This document shows, piece by piece, positions 33,478-42,240 of a stretch of 64,000 nucleotides of DNA. The notes beneath the pieces are model-generated. The model was not told where the DNA came from. It saw only the letters and a list, made by a program, of their open reading frames with translations, and did not search any database. Positions within the stretch are counted from its first letter, which is position 1; each line of letters starts with the position of its first letter. Source of the stretch: Xylophilus ampelinus (GTDB lineage: Bacteria; Pseudomonadota; Gammaproteobacteria; Burkholderiales; Burkholderiaceae_C); the NCBI RefSeq assembly GCF_003217575.1, contig NZ_QJTC01000001.1, positions 124,001 through 188,000 on the forward strand. The letters run 5' to 3'. A program made the translations under genes and the position numbers.

Positions 33478-35598
33478 GTGAAGGTCTTCGATGGCTACGC
33501 CCTTGTCATTCAAACCGCGATAGCCGCAGCTCGGCCTGATCCCGAACTGCGGGTGGATGAATGGTCCGAAGAATTCATGGTGCTGCCGAAGTCGGCGCCG
33601 CACCCGGGCCCGTTCCGCTTCGAGCGCACGCCTTACGCCCGCCGCATCGCCCAGGTTCTCAGCCCGGGCCATCCGTGTAAGCGCGTGGTGGCCAAGGTGG
33701 CGTCGCAAATGTTCAAAACGCAGACCGCGATCAACTGGATCGGTGCCTGCATCCATCGCGCGCCGGCCAACATCCTGGCACTGCAGCCGACCGATGGCCT
33801 GGCAAAACGGTTCAGCGCACGGGTCGCCCAGGCCATCCGCAACGTCAAGGTGCTGCGCGAGTGCGTTTCGGCCGAAAAGAGCCGTGACAAACGCAACACC
33901 ACCCAGGCGAAGGATTTCAAGGGCGACGCCACGCTGTACATCAATACCGCTGGCGCCGCGGCCAACTTGGCCGAAATCACCGTCCGATATCTGTTCATCG
34001 ACGAGGTAGACCGCCTGCCGCCGCTCGACGAAGGTGACAGCGTGGAGATCGCCGAGGCCCGCGCCACCCAGCACGAACGCGATTGCAAGTTTTACGAGGT
34101 CAGCAGCCCGACCGTCGAGGGTTTTTCTCGCATCGATGAGCTGTACCTGCAGGGCACGCAGGAGATCTACCTGGTGCCGTGTCCGCACTGCGGCCACCAC
34201 CACCCGCTGGAGCTGGACAACTTCCGCTACCGCCGCGACCCTGAGACCGGTTTTATGGATGGCGCCTGGTTTGTCTGCCCCGATTGCGGCAGCGAGATCG
34301 AGGAACGCTACAAAACCACCATGTTCCTGGACGAGGCCGAAGGCGGCACCGCCCACTGGCACGCCCAGACCCGGGGGGATGGCGAGACCATCAGCGTCAC
34401 CATGTCCGCGTTCTACATGCCCATCGGCGCGGTCGGCTGGCTCTCGCTGGCCAGGCAGTACGAACGGGCCAAAGAAGCCCTCAAGCGTGGCGACCACACC
34501 CTCATGCAGGCGTTCTACAACACCCGCCTGGCCCTGAGCTACCGCAACAGCGAAACCACTACCACCGCCAAGCAGCTGCGCGACCGGGCAGAGTCCTACG
34601 CCCCGCGCGTGCTGCCCGATGCTGCCTTGGTCGCCACCATGGCCGTCGATACACAGCCCAACCGGCTGGAGTTGCAGATTGAGGGTTGGGGCCCCGACAT
34701 GGAACGTTGGGTGCTGGACTACATCACCCTGGTGGGCTCCCCCACAGAGCCGCCAGAGCAGCCTGGCAGCGTCTGGTACCGGCTCGATGAGATCCGCCGC
34801 ACCCCGCTGCTGCATGCCAGCGGTCGCGCCATCATGATCAGCGCCTACGGCGTCGATGCTGGCGGCGCCAACACCCAAGACGTCTACAACTATGGCGCCG
34901 CCCGCAAGGCGATGAACTGCACCGTGCTGGCGGGTGCCACGCGGCCAAACAAACCCATCATCAGCAGCATGCCCTCCAAGGTCGATATCGACTGGAATGG
35001 CACCAAGACCCCGGGCGGCGTAGAGCGCTGGGAGGTGGGCACCGATGTGGCCAAGGACTACATCGCGGGCCGCATGCACCTCGAATCCGGCCCGGGTGCC
35101 ATGCACCACCATGACCAGCTGCCGCCCGAGTGGTGCGACCAGATGGTGGTCGAGCAGCGCCGCACCCGCTACACCAAGGGCCGCGCCATCAGCGAATGGG
35201 TCAAGCCCAACGGTGCCCGCAATGAGGCGTGGGACGTGTCTGTCTACAACCTCGCCATCGCGTACCAGCTGGGCCTGCACAAATGGTCGGCCCTGGATTG
35301 GCGGCGCCTGCGCGAAAAGCTGATTCCGCGCACCGCAGACCTGTTCGCGCTGCCTGGACCCACGCCGCTGGCGCCAGCACCGGCGCACGCCGAAGCGGTC
35401 GCCGCGGCTCAGGGTGACAGCCTAGGCCCAGCGCGATCGGCCGCGCCCTCGTTGTCCGCGCCGGCACCTTTACAGACGTCCGTAAACCCGCAACACCCTG
35501 CGCCTTTGGCGCCGCCACCCCCACCACCCGCGTCACCGGCCCCGCTGCCGCCACCAGCACCCACCCACCGCCGCATGCGGTCGAAAGGAATCCAATGA
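33478..35598 (+). CDS. Terminase large subunit (GpA family)
   Basis: 706 residues with a GTG start. Packaging ATPase/nuclease. The adapted Walker A region is VAKVASQMFKTQ (71-82), and Walker B is YLFIDEVDRL (171-180). A zinc-ribbon-like pair, CPHC (235-238) and CPDC (267-270), and the nuclease domain with DTQPNRLELQIEGWG follow. The last roughly 80 residues are a Pro/Ala-rich disordered tail (LAPPPPPPASPAPLPPPAPT) not needed by the family. Overlaps the next gene by four bases. Confidence 0.92.
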   Translation: MKVFDGYALVIQTAIAAARPDPELRVDEWSEEFMVLPKSAPHPGPFRFERTPYARRIAQVLSPGHPCKRVVAKVASQMFKTQTAINWIGACIHRAPANILALQPTDGLAKRFSARVAQAIRNVKVLRECVSAEKSRDKRNTTQAKDFKGDATLYINTAGAAANLAEITVRYLFIDEVDRLPPLDEGDSVEIAEARATQHERDCKFYEVSSPTVEGFSRIDELYLQGTQEIYLVPCPHCGHHHPLELDNFRYRRDPETGFMDGAWFVCPDCGSEIEERYKTTMFLDEAEGGTAHWHAQTRGDGETISVTMSAFYMPIGAVGWLSLARQYERAKEALKRGDHTLMQAFYNTRLALSYRNSETTTTAKQLRDRAESYAPRVLPDAALVATMAVDTQPNRLELQIEGWGPDMERWVLDYITLVGSPTEPPEQPGSVWYRLDEIRRTPLLHASGRAIMISAYGVDAGGANTQDVYNYGAARKAMNCTVLAGATRPNKPIISSMPSKVDIDWNGTKTPGGVERWEVGTDVAKDYIAGRMHLESGPGAMHHHDQLPPEWCDQMVVEQRRTRYTKGRAISEWVKPNGARNEAWDVSVYNLAIAYQLGLHKWSALDWRRLREKLIPRTADLFALPGPTPLAPAPAHAEAVAAAQGDSLGPARSAAPSLSAPAPLQTSVNPQHPAPLAPPPPPPASPAPLPPPAPTHRRMRSKGIQ

Positions 35599-36092
35599 TC
35601 GCCCAACACCCTCACTTTGACGCCCAGGCCCTGCGCCTTGCCGCTGCCGCTCCTGGAACCCTGGACGATGATCTGGGCCCGGCCCTCGACGATGAGCAGC
35701 GCGACCTCGATGCGCTGTGCGAGCGCTGGGTAGGCTGGTGCCGCACCCGCCGCCTCTACGGCCCCGCGCCCTTGCTGGGCTCTGTGCTGGGGCAGCTCAG
35801 CGGCGCCAGCAGCCGCCCCATGAAAGCTGGTGGCCCCGATGCCATCAGCAGTGCAGAGCTGTCGGCCTTTCACATCGCCTATACCTGCCAGCCTACCGCC
35901 ATCGACAAGATGGTGTTCGATGCCTACTACGTGGTCCGGGTCAAGCCTATCAAGCGTGCGGCCGATGCGCTGGGCATCTCGCGCGCCCACTTCTATCGGG
36001 TGCTGGAAGAGTTTCGCAAGCGGGTGGCAGCTGCGGCCCGGGCCATACAGGCGGACAACATGCAGCAGCGGGATGCGCTGCCGCATCGGTGA
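35595..36092 (+). CDS. Phage helix-turn-helix protein of unknown role
   Basis: 165 residues. The C-terminal part KPIKRAADALGISRAHFYRVLEEFRKRV is a helix-turn-helix of the sigma/RinA-like type, preceded by AFHIAYTCQPTAIDKMVFDAYYVV. Such proteins can be late-gene activators or antiterminators (Q/RinA/ArpU-like). It sits after the large terminase rather than at a regulatory locus, so the role is inferred. Coupled to the terminase by ATGA. Confidence 0.6.
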   Translation: MIAQHPHFDAQALRLAAAAPGTLDDDLGPALDDEQRDLDALCERWVGWCRTRRLYGPAPLLGSVLGQLSGASSRPMKAGGPDAISSAELSAFHIAYTCQPTAIDKMVFDAYYVVRVKPIKRAADALGISRAHFYRVLEEFRKRVAAAARAIQADNMQQRDALPHR

Positions 36093-36112
36093 GAGTTGAC
36101 GTGTTGCGCTGG

Positions 36113-36619
36113 TCAGTTTGCCGTATAAACATCGACAAGGGATTTTTCGTCCAAGTCGAAGTAGCACGCTGCAACTTTTTCCCCGCCGTATGCGCCATAG
36201 CTGTTCTTGGCATTAATCATGGTGTAGTAGGGCACGACTTGCCTGAAACTGCCGTTGGACAAGACGACGCTTCTCGTCTCTGTCCCCCTATTGATCGAAC
36301 CCATTTTTATAGTGTCGCGGTCTTTCCACATTGGCACGGTACGCAGTGCGTCGGCGCATCTGGCTTTCAGCGCTTCAACCTTGCTTTCGTCCGCTGGAGA
36401 CAGTGGCTTACCACTGGCTATAGCGCTTGCTGTCGCCGGTGGTGCTTTTGCGCCAGGCAGCTTGTATTCGCGCGCTGCGGAGTCGCAAGGGTTCTGACTA
36501 TAGGTGTTGCCGCATTTGTACATGGTTTGTGCCCCCGCGGTCAGGCACGGCGCTAGGAACAAGATCACCCACCAGGTTCGAATGTTCACGGTGTTCCTCC
36601 ATCGGTTGAATGCGCGCAT
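36113..36619 (-). CDS. Secreted DUF4124-like protein, moron
   Basis: 168 residues from ATG 36619; a GTG at 36589 giving the opening VNIRTWWVILFLAPCLTAGAQ may be the better start. Signal peptide ending AGAQ, then TMYKCGNTYSQNPC, the DUF4124-type exported motif, and a Cys-containing C-terminus. Encoded against the late transcript between packaging and head genes, so probably expressed from its own promoter in the lysogen and acting in the periplasm. Function unknown; lysogenic conversion or superinfection exclusion are possible. Confidence 0.65.
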   Translation of the reverse strand: MRAFNRWRNTVNIRTWWVILFLAPCLTAGAQTMYKCGNTYSQNPCDSAAREYKLPGAKAPPATASAIASGKPLSPADESKVEALKARCADALRTVPMWKDRDTIKMGSINRGTETRSVVLSNGSFRQVVPYYTMINAKNSYGAYGGEKVAACYFDLDEKSLVDVYTAN

Positions 36620-36876
36620 CGTAACGGCTACACCCAGGCCGACGTCCACTACATCGCTTGGTCCAAACACGCTGGCGCGGGCCACGCCCTGCGACGCGAG
36701 AGCTTCGCCACGAAGTAGCATTAGCGGAGCGCCCGCCTAGCGAACATCGGCACCTGCCCCGCGGCCCCATCGGCCGCAGGTTACGGGTCAGCTAGCCACC
36801 CGCAGAACGGGGCTGCGACGCTATCGAGCCGCACTCTCTCTGAGAGTTGAAGGCACACAAACTTGAAAGGTTGAAA

Positions 36877-37197
36877 ATGTCAGACTGGTTAGAACATGCG
36901 CTTGGGCTTGTTGAGAAAGACTCCGGCGAGATATTTCCTTGGATCGGCTTGTGCAGTTCAATCGACGATTTGCGTGCGCTGTTCGCCGCGGTCTGCAATA
37001 TGCCGCCCACTCAGTTCAGGATCAATGTTCTCAAGGCCATCATCGACAGAATCCAGGTTTTGGCTGTGACGGCTGATCACGAGGAGGATGCTGATGTGAC
37101 CGACCTTGAGGAGATGCTGGATGCCTATATAACGAGGTTCGGATTACGCGGAACGCCGCCTCCGCCCGTGCCCGATGACCATGGCTACGGGCGCTAG
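36877..37197 (+). CDS. AT-richer accessory gene, unknown function
   Basis: 106 residues from ATG 36877 (MSDWLEHALGLVEKDSGEIFPW), with AAAGG six bases upstream. An earlier TTG at 36847 is in frame. Lower G+C than the flanking phage genes and helical in composition (RINVLKAIIDRIQVLAVTADHEEDADVTDLEEML), acidic C-terminus with PPPPVP. No family recognised. Followed by hairpins and a terminator, so it looks like a self-contained moron cassette. Confidence 0.6.
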   Translation: MSDWLEHALGLVEKDSGEIFPWIGLCSSIDDLRALFAAVCNMPPTQFRINVLKAIIDRIQVLAVTADHEEDADVTDLEEMLDAYITRFGLRGTPPPPVPDDHGYGR

Positions 37198-37255
37198 CTG
37201 AAGCCTCATGCGGCCCGCCGCATAACGGCTAACGACATGCATTTGTCAACCGCTC

Positions 37256-37281
37256 TTTTGTCACCTCCAGAGGAGACAAAA
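37256..37281. repeat. AT-ended hairpin downstream of the accessory gene
   Basis: TTTTGTCACCTC pairs with GAGGAGACAAAA around a CA loop, nearly perfect (one A/A mismatch in each 12-base arm). GTCTC (37285-37289) / GAGAC (37299-37303) makes a second small stem close by. The first has T4 on its 5' side on both strands but no T-run after the stem, so termination is uncertain. Confidence 0.5.
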
Positions 37282-37392
37282 TAGGTCTCGCCAAGGGGAG
37301 ACACTTTGCCCCAAAATTGGCATTAATTCAGGTAGGTCTCAAAACTCCGCCAGCCTGAAAAACCGCATAAATCGCTGCATTGCAGCGCACAG

Positions 37393-37422
37393 CCCCGGCC
37401 TCCGAAAGGAGCCGGGGTTTTT
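37393..37422 (+). terminator. Rho-independent terminator after the accessory gene
   Basis: CCCCGGCCTCC pairs with GGAGCCGGGG around a GAAA tetraloop, followed by T5. A strong hairpin with one bulged base. It would stop the upstream moron transcript just before the head genes, which implies antitermination or a new promoter for the late genes. Confidence 0.8.
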
Positions 37423-37440
37423 CATTGGGGCTTCCAAAAC

Positions 37441-38127
37441 ATGCTGACTATCACCCGCTCGGGCCCCCGTCTGGGGGAAGTTGCGGCATTCATCCGTGAC
37501 GTGCCGCAGGGCGTAGTGCCCTATGCCGCGGCGCGCGCATTGAACAGCACCGCTGTGCTCGCACAGGAGGCGATAAAGCGTGAGATGCGGTCTGCGTTCT
37601 CGGGGGTAACCGCGTATACGTTGAACAGCATGTTCATCGTGCGCGCCTCGAAGGAAAACCTTGAGGCCACGGTAGCGGTCAAGAACCAAGCCGGTGCCGG
37701 CGTGACGCCAGAGCATTACCTGCTTCCAGAGACCGACGGCGGCCAACGCAATTTCAAGCGGTTTGAGGTCGCGCTGCGAATTGCAGGTTTCTTGAAGCCC
37801 GGCTGGTACGTCATGCCTGGCCGCGCCACCCAGCTCGATGCAAATGGCAACGTCGATGGGCGTACGGTGCGCCGGGTAGTTCAAGAGTTGGACCGCCGCA
37901 AAGCTGGAAGCAGTCTCTTTGTAGGCAAGGCCGGACGGAGCGGAGCTCAGGGAATCTGGCAGCGTACCGGTCGATCCATTGCCCCTCTGTTCATTTTCAC
38001 GAACCGCGCTCCACAGTATCGCAAGAGGCTCGATTTCAGTGCCGTAGCTGCCAAGGCGGTCAGCCAGCGCTTTGCGAACGAGTTCTACGAATCGGTCCAA
38101 ATCGTTCTCAAAAGGCAGCCGGCATGA
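37441..38127 (+). CDS. Phage virion-associated protein (minor tail Z-like)
   Basis: 228 residues, MLTITRSGPRLGEVAAFIRDVP. AAARALNSTAVLAQEAIKREM is reminiscent of minor tail protein Z-type phage proteins, in which RALN-x-TA is common. HYLLPETDGGQRNFKRFEVAL and MPGRATQLDANGNV follow. Located before the connector and portal rather than with tail genes, so a head or assembly role cannot be excluded. Overlaps the next gene by four bases. Confidence 0.55.
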   Translation: MLTITRSGPRLGEVAAFIRDVPQGVVPYAAARALNSTAVLAQEAIKREMRSAFSGVTAYTLNSMFIVRASKENLEATVAVKNQAGAGVTPEHYLLPETDGGQRNFKRFEVALRIAGFLKPGWYVMPGRATQLDANGNVDGRTVRRVVQELDRRKAGSSLFVGKAGRSGAQGIWQRTGRSIAPLFIFTNRAPQYRKRLDFSAVAAKAVSQRFANEFYESVQIVLKRQPA

Positions 38128-38357
38128 CCATGACCCGCGAAGAGCTGCAGGCCCGCCTGATCAGCTACCTGGCCGCAGAGGCGCAGATCCTGCGCGCGCA
38201 AGAGTACGTGATCGGGCAGGGCGCCACCGCCCGCCGGCTGACCCGGGCCGACCTGGCAGAGGTCACCAAGACCATTGCCGCCATCCGTGCGGAGATCGCG
38301 CTGCTGGGCCCGCTGGGCCGGCCGGCGCGCCGTATCAACTACATCCGGCCCTACTGA
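38124..38357 (+). CDS. Head completion / gpW-like connector protein
   Basis: 77 residues, MTMTREELQARLISYLAAEAQIL. The opening helix and the phrase QGATARRLTRADLAEVTKTIAAI resemble the small gpW/DUF6148 proteins encoded just before the portal in lambda-like phages, which stabilise the filled head and join the tail. The stop overlaps the portal start (TGATG). Assignment rests on size, position and pattern. Confidence 0.7.
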   Translation: MTMTREELQARLISYLAAEAQILRAQEYVIGQGATARRLTRADLAEVTKTIAAIRAEIALLGPLGRPARRINYIRPY

Positions 38358-39982
38358 TGCAGCAGAACATGATTGACCGCGCCATCGGTGCGGTGGCGCC
38401 AGCCTGGGCGGCCGAAAGGCTCAAGGCCCGCGCGCGGATCGAGGTGCTGGGCAGTATGCCGGCGCTGTCGGCCTTGTCGGGCGACAACGCACCGGGCGCA
38501 TCCGGCACTCTTGGCGCTCCGGCATCGCGCCGCTGGTGGAATCCGCTGGCCCGCAGCGCCCGCGCCGACACGCTGCGCCAACTTCCGTCGCAGCGCGCCC
38601 AGTCGCGCGACCTGGCCGCCACCAATCCCATTGCCGTGGGTGCCATCAACACCAACATCGACCGCGTGGTGGGCACCGGCCTGGCGCTCAGCGCGCAGCC
38701 CAACCGCGCAGTGCTGGGCTGGTCGGTCGAGCAGGCGCTGGAGTGGAAGGGCCTGGTGCAGCGCGAATTCAGCCTGTTTGCCGACAGCACCGAATCCGAC
38801 ATCACCCAGACCCTCAACTACTACCAGCAGCAAGCGCTGGTGCTGCGCGCGGTGCTGGAAAGCGGCGATGCCTTCACGCTGCTGCCCGATGGCGAACGCA
38901 CGCCCACCCAGCCGTATGCCCTGCGCATCCAGGTGCTGGAGGCCGACCGCGTGGGCAACCCGCTCTCGCAGCTCGACACCCCGCGCATCGCCGATGGTGT
39001 TGAAACCGACCAGCATGGCGCGCCCGCTCGCTACTTCCTGTATGACCAGCATCCCGGCGGCTGGCTGCCGGGGCAGGGCGGCACGCGCTTTGCCGGCCAG
39101 TGGATCGACCGGGTGGGCAGTAGTGGCCGCCGCCGCATGCTGCACCACTATCGCAAGCTGCGCCCCGAAATGCCGCGCGGCGTGCCGTACCTGGCACCCA
39201 TCATCGACTGCCTCAAGCAGATTGCCCGTTACACCGAGGGCGAGATCATGGCTGCGGTCGTCACCGCCTACCTTACGGTGTTGATCGAGACGCCAAATGC
39301 CGCCGGCGCGCCAGTTTTCGGTGCTGAGAAGGGCGAGGGAGCGCTGGGCAACGAAATTGGTCTGGCCCCTGGCGCCATCGTGGACCTTGCCCCGGGCGAG
39401 AAACCGCACATCGTCAACCCCGGCCGGCCCAACCCCAACTTCGAGCCCTTCATCCTGGCGGTGATCAAGCAGATGGGCATGGGCCTGGGCCTGCCGTATG
39501 AGCTGCTGCTCAAGCAGTTCAACAGCAGCTACAGCGCCAGCAAGGCCGCACTGCTGGATGCCTGGGTCTACTTCCGCAGCGTGCGCACCTGGCTGTCGCT
39601 CAGCTTCTGCCAGCCCGTTTTCGAGACCTGGCTCGCCGAGGCGGTGGCCATCGGCCGCGTGCCGGCGCCCGGCTTCTTTGCCGACCCGCTGGTGCGCTGG
39701 GCCTACACCCGCGCCGCCTGGCCGGGCGACAGCATGGGCTCCATCAACCCCAAGGATGAGGTAGCGGCCTACGTCGCCGCCATCGACGCCCGGCTGATGA
39801 CCCGCGAGCGGGCCGAGTGGGAACTGTGGGGCACCGACTTCAACGACACGTTCGACCAGAAAGAGGCCGAGCAGCGGCGCCTCAAGGCCGCCGACATGCT
39901 GCCCGTGCCCAAAGCCGGAGCGGCGGCAGCGCAGCCCACAGAAACAGCACCAGCCAACGGCGACAGCGGGGCGCAAGCATGA
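38357..39982 (+). CDS. Portal protein (lambda gpB family)
   Basis: 541 residues from ATG 38357. Dodecameric ring at the head vertex through which DNA is packaged. Family features: DLAATNPIAVGAINTNIDRVVGTGL, YYQQQALVLRAVLESGDAF, IQVLEADRVGNP, and the conserved QFNSSYSASKAALLDAW near residue 390. Pro/Ala-rich C-terminus. Normal length for the family. Its stop overlaps the next ATG (GCATGA). Confidence 0.92.
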   Translation: MQQNMIDRAIGAVAPAWAAERLKARARIEVLGSMPALSALSGDNAPGASGTLGAPASRRWWNPLARSARADTLRQLPSQRAQSRDLAATNPIAVGAINTNIDRVVGTGLALSAQPNRAVLGWSVEQALEWKGLVQREFSLFADSTESDITQTLNYYQQQALVLRAVLESGDAFTLLPDGERTPTQPYALRIQVLEADRVGNPLSQLDTPRIADGVETDQHGAPARYFLYDQHPGGWLPGQGGTRFAGQWIDRVGSSGRRRMLHHYRKLRPEMPRGVPYLAPIIDCLKQIARYTEGEIMAAVVTAYLTVLIETPNAAGAPVFGAEKGEGALGNEIGLAPGAIVDLAPGEKPHIVNPGRPNPNFEPFILAVIKQMGMGLGLPYELLLKQFNSSYSASKAALLDAWVYFRSVRTWLSLSFCQPVFETWLAEAVAIGRVPAPGFFADPLVRWAYTRAAWPGDSMGSINPKDEVAAYVAAIDARLMTRERAEWELWGTDFNDTFDQKEAEQRRLKAADMLPVPKAGAAAAQPTETAPANGDSGAQA

Positions 39983-40419
39983 CCGACAAGACCATATCCG
40001 CCGAACAGGTGGCGATCCTGGCCGAGCGGGTGGACACCATGCTAATCAACCAAGCCAAGGTCGAAGGGCTGATCATGGGTATCAGCGGCCAGCAGAACCA
40101 GGTCAGCGGCACCGTGGCGGTGCTGCAAGAGCGACTGCTCGCCTACGACGAAAAGCAGCGCCGCCTGTTCCAGATGAGCGACGAACATGGCGCGGGCATC
40201 GACCGCCTCAACGCCGAGCTGAAGGTGCACAGCTGGACCTGGAAGCTGGTCGGCACCGTCGCCCTGGCGTCCCTCGGCCTGGTCGGCTGGGCTTACGGCG
40301 AGCTGCGCGGCCTGTACTCCCAAGACAACCGCCACGAGAACCGAATCGCGATTCTCGAATTTCTGGTGGGCGGCCGCTCGCCACAACTGCCCCGCGTTCC
40401 TGAAAGCAAAGAGCAATGA
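39979..40419 (+). CDS. Coiled-coil membrane protein of unknown function
   Basis: 146 residues from ATG 39979. Residues 1-80 are helical coiled coil (ISAEQVAILAERVDTMLINQ; LQERLLAYDEKQRRLFQM). A single hydrophobic segment, WKLVGTVALASLGLVGWAYG (about 92-111), is followed by a short basic tail. Located between portal and protease, where lambda has no counterpart. Could be an accessory membrane protein; function unknown. Overlaps the protease gene by four bases. Confidence 0.6.
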   Translation: MTDKTISAEQVAILAERVDTMLINQAKVEGLIMGISGQQNQVSGTVAVLQERLLAYDEKQRRLFQMSDEHGAGIDRLNAELKVHSWTWKLVGTVALASLGLVGWAYGELRGLYSQDNRHENRIAILEFLVGGRSPQLPRVPESKEQ

Positions 40420-41780
40420 GCCTCCTTTCCCTTCTGCAATCCCCGTGGGCCATAACGCCCGAGCAGCTGCTGGAGATCCAGGGCATCTACACCACGCATG
40501 TGCGCGGCGAAAAGATCGACATTGCCGCCATCGAGGCGCGCATGGGCCGCCCATTGGCCAATGAGCAGCAGGCGTACAAGCTGCGCGACGGTGGCGTCGC
40601 CGTGTTCGGCATCGACGGCGTCCTGGCGCCCAAGATGAACCTGTTCATGGAGATCAGCGGCGGCATGTCCATGCAGATGATGCGCCAGCAGATCGAGAGC
40701 GCTGGCGCAGATCCGCGCGTACGCGCCCTGGTGCTGGCCATCGACTCCCCCGGCGGCAGCGTGCACGGCACGCCCGAGCTGGCCGCCACCATCCGCGAGA
40801 TCGCGGGCATCAAACCCGTCGTCACGCTGGCCAGCGCCACCATGGCCAGCGCCGGCTACTGGATCGGCGCCGCAGCGAACGCCGTCTACATCACCGGGCC
40901 GACCGTGTTGGTGGGCTCCATCGGCATCGTGGCCAACCACGAGTTCAACCCCCGTGCCGGCGGCCGGCAGGTCACAGAGATCTCGGCGGGCAAATACAAG
41001 CGCATCGCCAGCGGCAATGAGCCGTTGACGGAAGAAGGCCGGGCCTACATGCAGGCCCAGATCGATCACATCTACAGCGTCTTCGTCGATGCCGTCGCGC
41101 AGTACCGCGACGCCAGCGCGGAGCAAGTTCTCGAACACATGGCCGATGGCCGGGTGTTCGTCGGCCAGCAGGCCATCAATGCGGGGTTGGTGGACGGTGT
41201 TTCCTCCCTCGACGCATTGGTGGAAGACCTGGCCACCAACCCCGCGAAGCACACAGGCCGCCGCAAGGCGGTTTTTGCTGTGCCCGCGGGCCCCCAGTCG
41301 AAAGGTGCCGGTGTCGCGCCCAAAGACAAATCTCCCAACCGTGAAATCAAAGGAACAGCAATGTCCGACTCCCTCACGCGTGCGTCTTTCGAGCAGGAAC
41401 ACGCCGCACTCTTCGCCCAGCTTCAAACTGAGTTTTCGGCTAAGGCCGCCACCCAAGAGCGTGAGCGCATCCAGGCCGTGATGGCCATCGGCGCTGACGT
41501 GCCGGGCCACGACAAGCTGCTGGCCGCCCTGGCCTTCGACGGCAAGACCACCGCGCCCGAAGCGTCGATGGCCGTGCTGAAGGCCGAAGGCGCTACCCGC
41601 GTTGCGGCGGCTCAGGCCCACGCCAAAGATGCGCCGCAGCCCGCCAAGGGCAGCGCCGCACCCGCGCAAGGCGCTGGCGACAAGACCAAGGCCCAGAAGG
41701 TGGCAGAGGCCCAGGCCTACGCCAAGTCTGAAGGCGTCGATCTGGTGGCGGCGTTCAAGCACCTCGGCTACGCCACCTGA
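40416..41780 (+). CDS. Capsid maturation protease (S49, lambda gpC-like) with scaffold
   Basis: 454 residues. The SppA/S49-like serine protease domain (1-290) has LAIDSPGGSV, the catalytic Ser in TMASAGYWIGAAA (Ser145), GSIGI, and the general-base Lys in SAGKYKR (193 or 195). Residues about 316-454 form a helical, Ala/Gln/Lys-rich scaffold as in lambda C/Nu3. The scaffold also has its own start at 41361. Cleaves portal/scaffold during capsid maturation. Confidence 0.9.
   Translation: MSLLSLLQSPWAITPEQLLEIQGIYTTHVRGEKIDIAAIEARMGRPLANEQQAYKLRDGGVAVFGIDGVLAPKMNLFMEISGGMSMQMMRQQIESAGADPRVRALVLAIDSPGGSVHGTPELAATIREIAGIKPVVTLASATMASAGYWIGAAANAVYITGPTVLVGSIGIVANHEFNPRAGGRQVTEISAGKYKRIASGNEPLTEEGRAYMQAQIDHIYSVFVDAVAQYRDASAEQVLEHMADGRVFVGQQAINAGLVDGVSSLDALVEDLATNPAKHTGRRKAVFAVPAGPQSKGAGVAPKDKSPNREIKGTAMSDSLTRASFEQEHAALFAQLQTEFSAKAATQERERIQAVMAIGADVPGHDKLLAALAFDGKTTAPEASMAVLKAEGATRVAAAQAHAKDAPQPAKGSAAPAQGAGDKTKAQKVAEAQAYAKSEGVDLVAAFKHLGYAT
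41361..41780 (+). CDS. Nested scaffold protein (Nu3-like internal start)
   Basis: In-frame ATG at 41361, preceded by AAAGGAACAGCA, gives a 139-residue product (MSDSLTRASFEQEHAALFAQL) covering only the scaffold domain of the protease gene. This matches lambda C/Nu3, where the short product is the main assembly scaffold. The internal site is the evidence; expression is inferred. Confidence 0.7.
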   Translation: MSDSLTRASFEQEHAALFAQLQTEFSAKAATQERERIQAVMAIGADVPGHDKLLAALAFDGKTTAPEASMAVLKAEGATRVAAAQAHAKDAPQPAKGSAAPAQGAGDKTKAQKVAEAQAYAKSEGVDLVAAFKHLGYAT

Positions 41781-41815
41781 GCGGCAGCAGCATCCCTCAA
41801 CTCCAGGAGAAAACA

Positions 41816-42187
41816 ATGGCTTCCGGAAACATTTCCATCCTCACGCTGTCGATCAAGGCTGCCGGCGCACTGTCTGCAAACCGCTTGGTTACCCAGGCGG
41901 GCGCCTATCCCGCCGCCGGTGCTGCAGCCTTCGGCGTCACCCGCACCAGCGCCGAATTCGCGGGCGACCTGGTGCCAGTCGATGTGATGGGCACTGCCAT
42001 CGCAGAGGCTGGCGCGGCCATCCCTGCAGACACGCCGCTGCAGGTGGACGCCACCGGCCGCGTGGTGGCGCTCACGGTGGGTGGCAAAGCGCCCGTCGGC
42101 CGGTCGATGGACGCCGCCGCCGGCGCTGGCGACCTGATCGAGATCCTGCTGGTGCCCAACACCGGCGCGGTTTCCGCCGCTAGCTGA
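41816..42187 (+). CDS. Head decoration protein (gpD-position, DUF2190-like)
   Basis: 123 residues, MASGNISILTLSIKAAGALSAN; beta-rich with Gly/Ala turns, as in phage capsid decoration proteins of the DUF2190/gpD type. GDLVPVDVMGTAIAEAGAAI and VVALTVGGKAPVGRSMDAA are typical phrases. The ATG follows CCAGGAGAAAACA, a strong site. Position between scaffold and capsid matches lambda D. Confidence 0.83.
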   Translation: MASGNISILTLSIKAAGALSANRLVTQAGAYPAAGAAAFGVTRTSAEFAGDLVPVDVMGTAIAEAGAAIPADTPLQVDATGRVVALTVGGKAPVGRSMDAAAGAGDLIEILLVPNTGAVSAAS

Positions 42188-42240
42188 TCGCCGTCGGCGA
42201 ACAGGTCTTTCCCCCATCCCTTATTTTTGGAGCAACTTTC

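Noticed and set aside
33146-33481. Plus-strand 111-codon frame after the methyltransferase
   Set aside because: The minus frame at 33197-33421 reads more like a protein; the plus frame has irregular Cys/Arg/Ser-rich composition.
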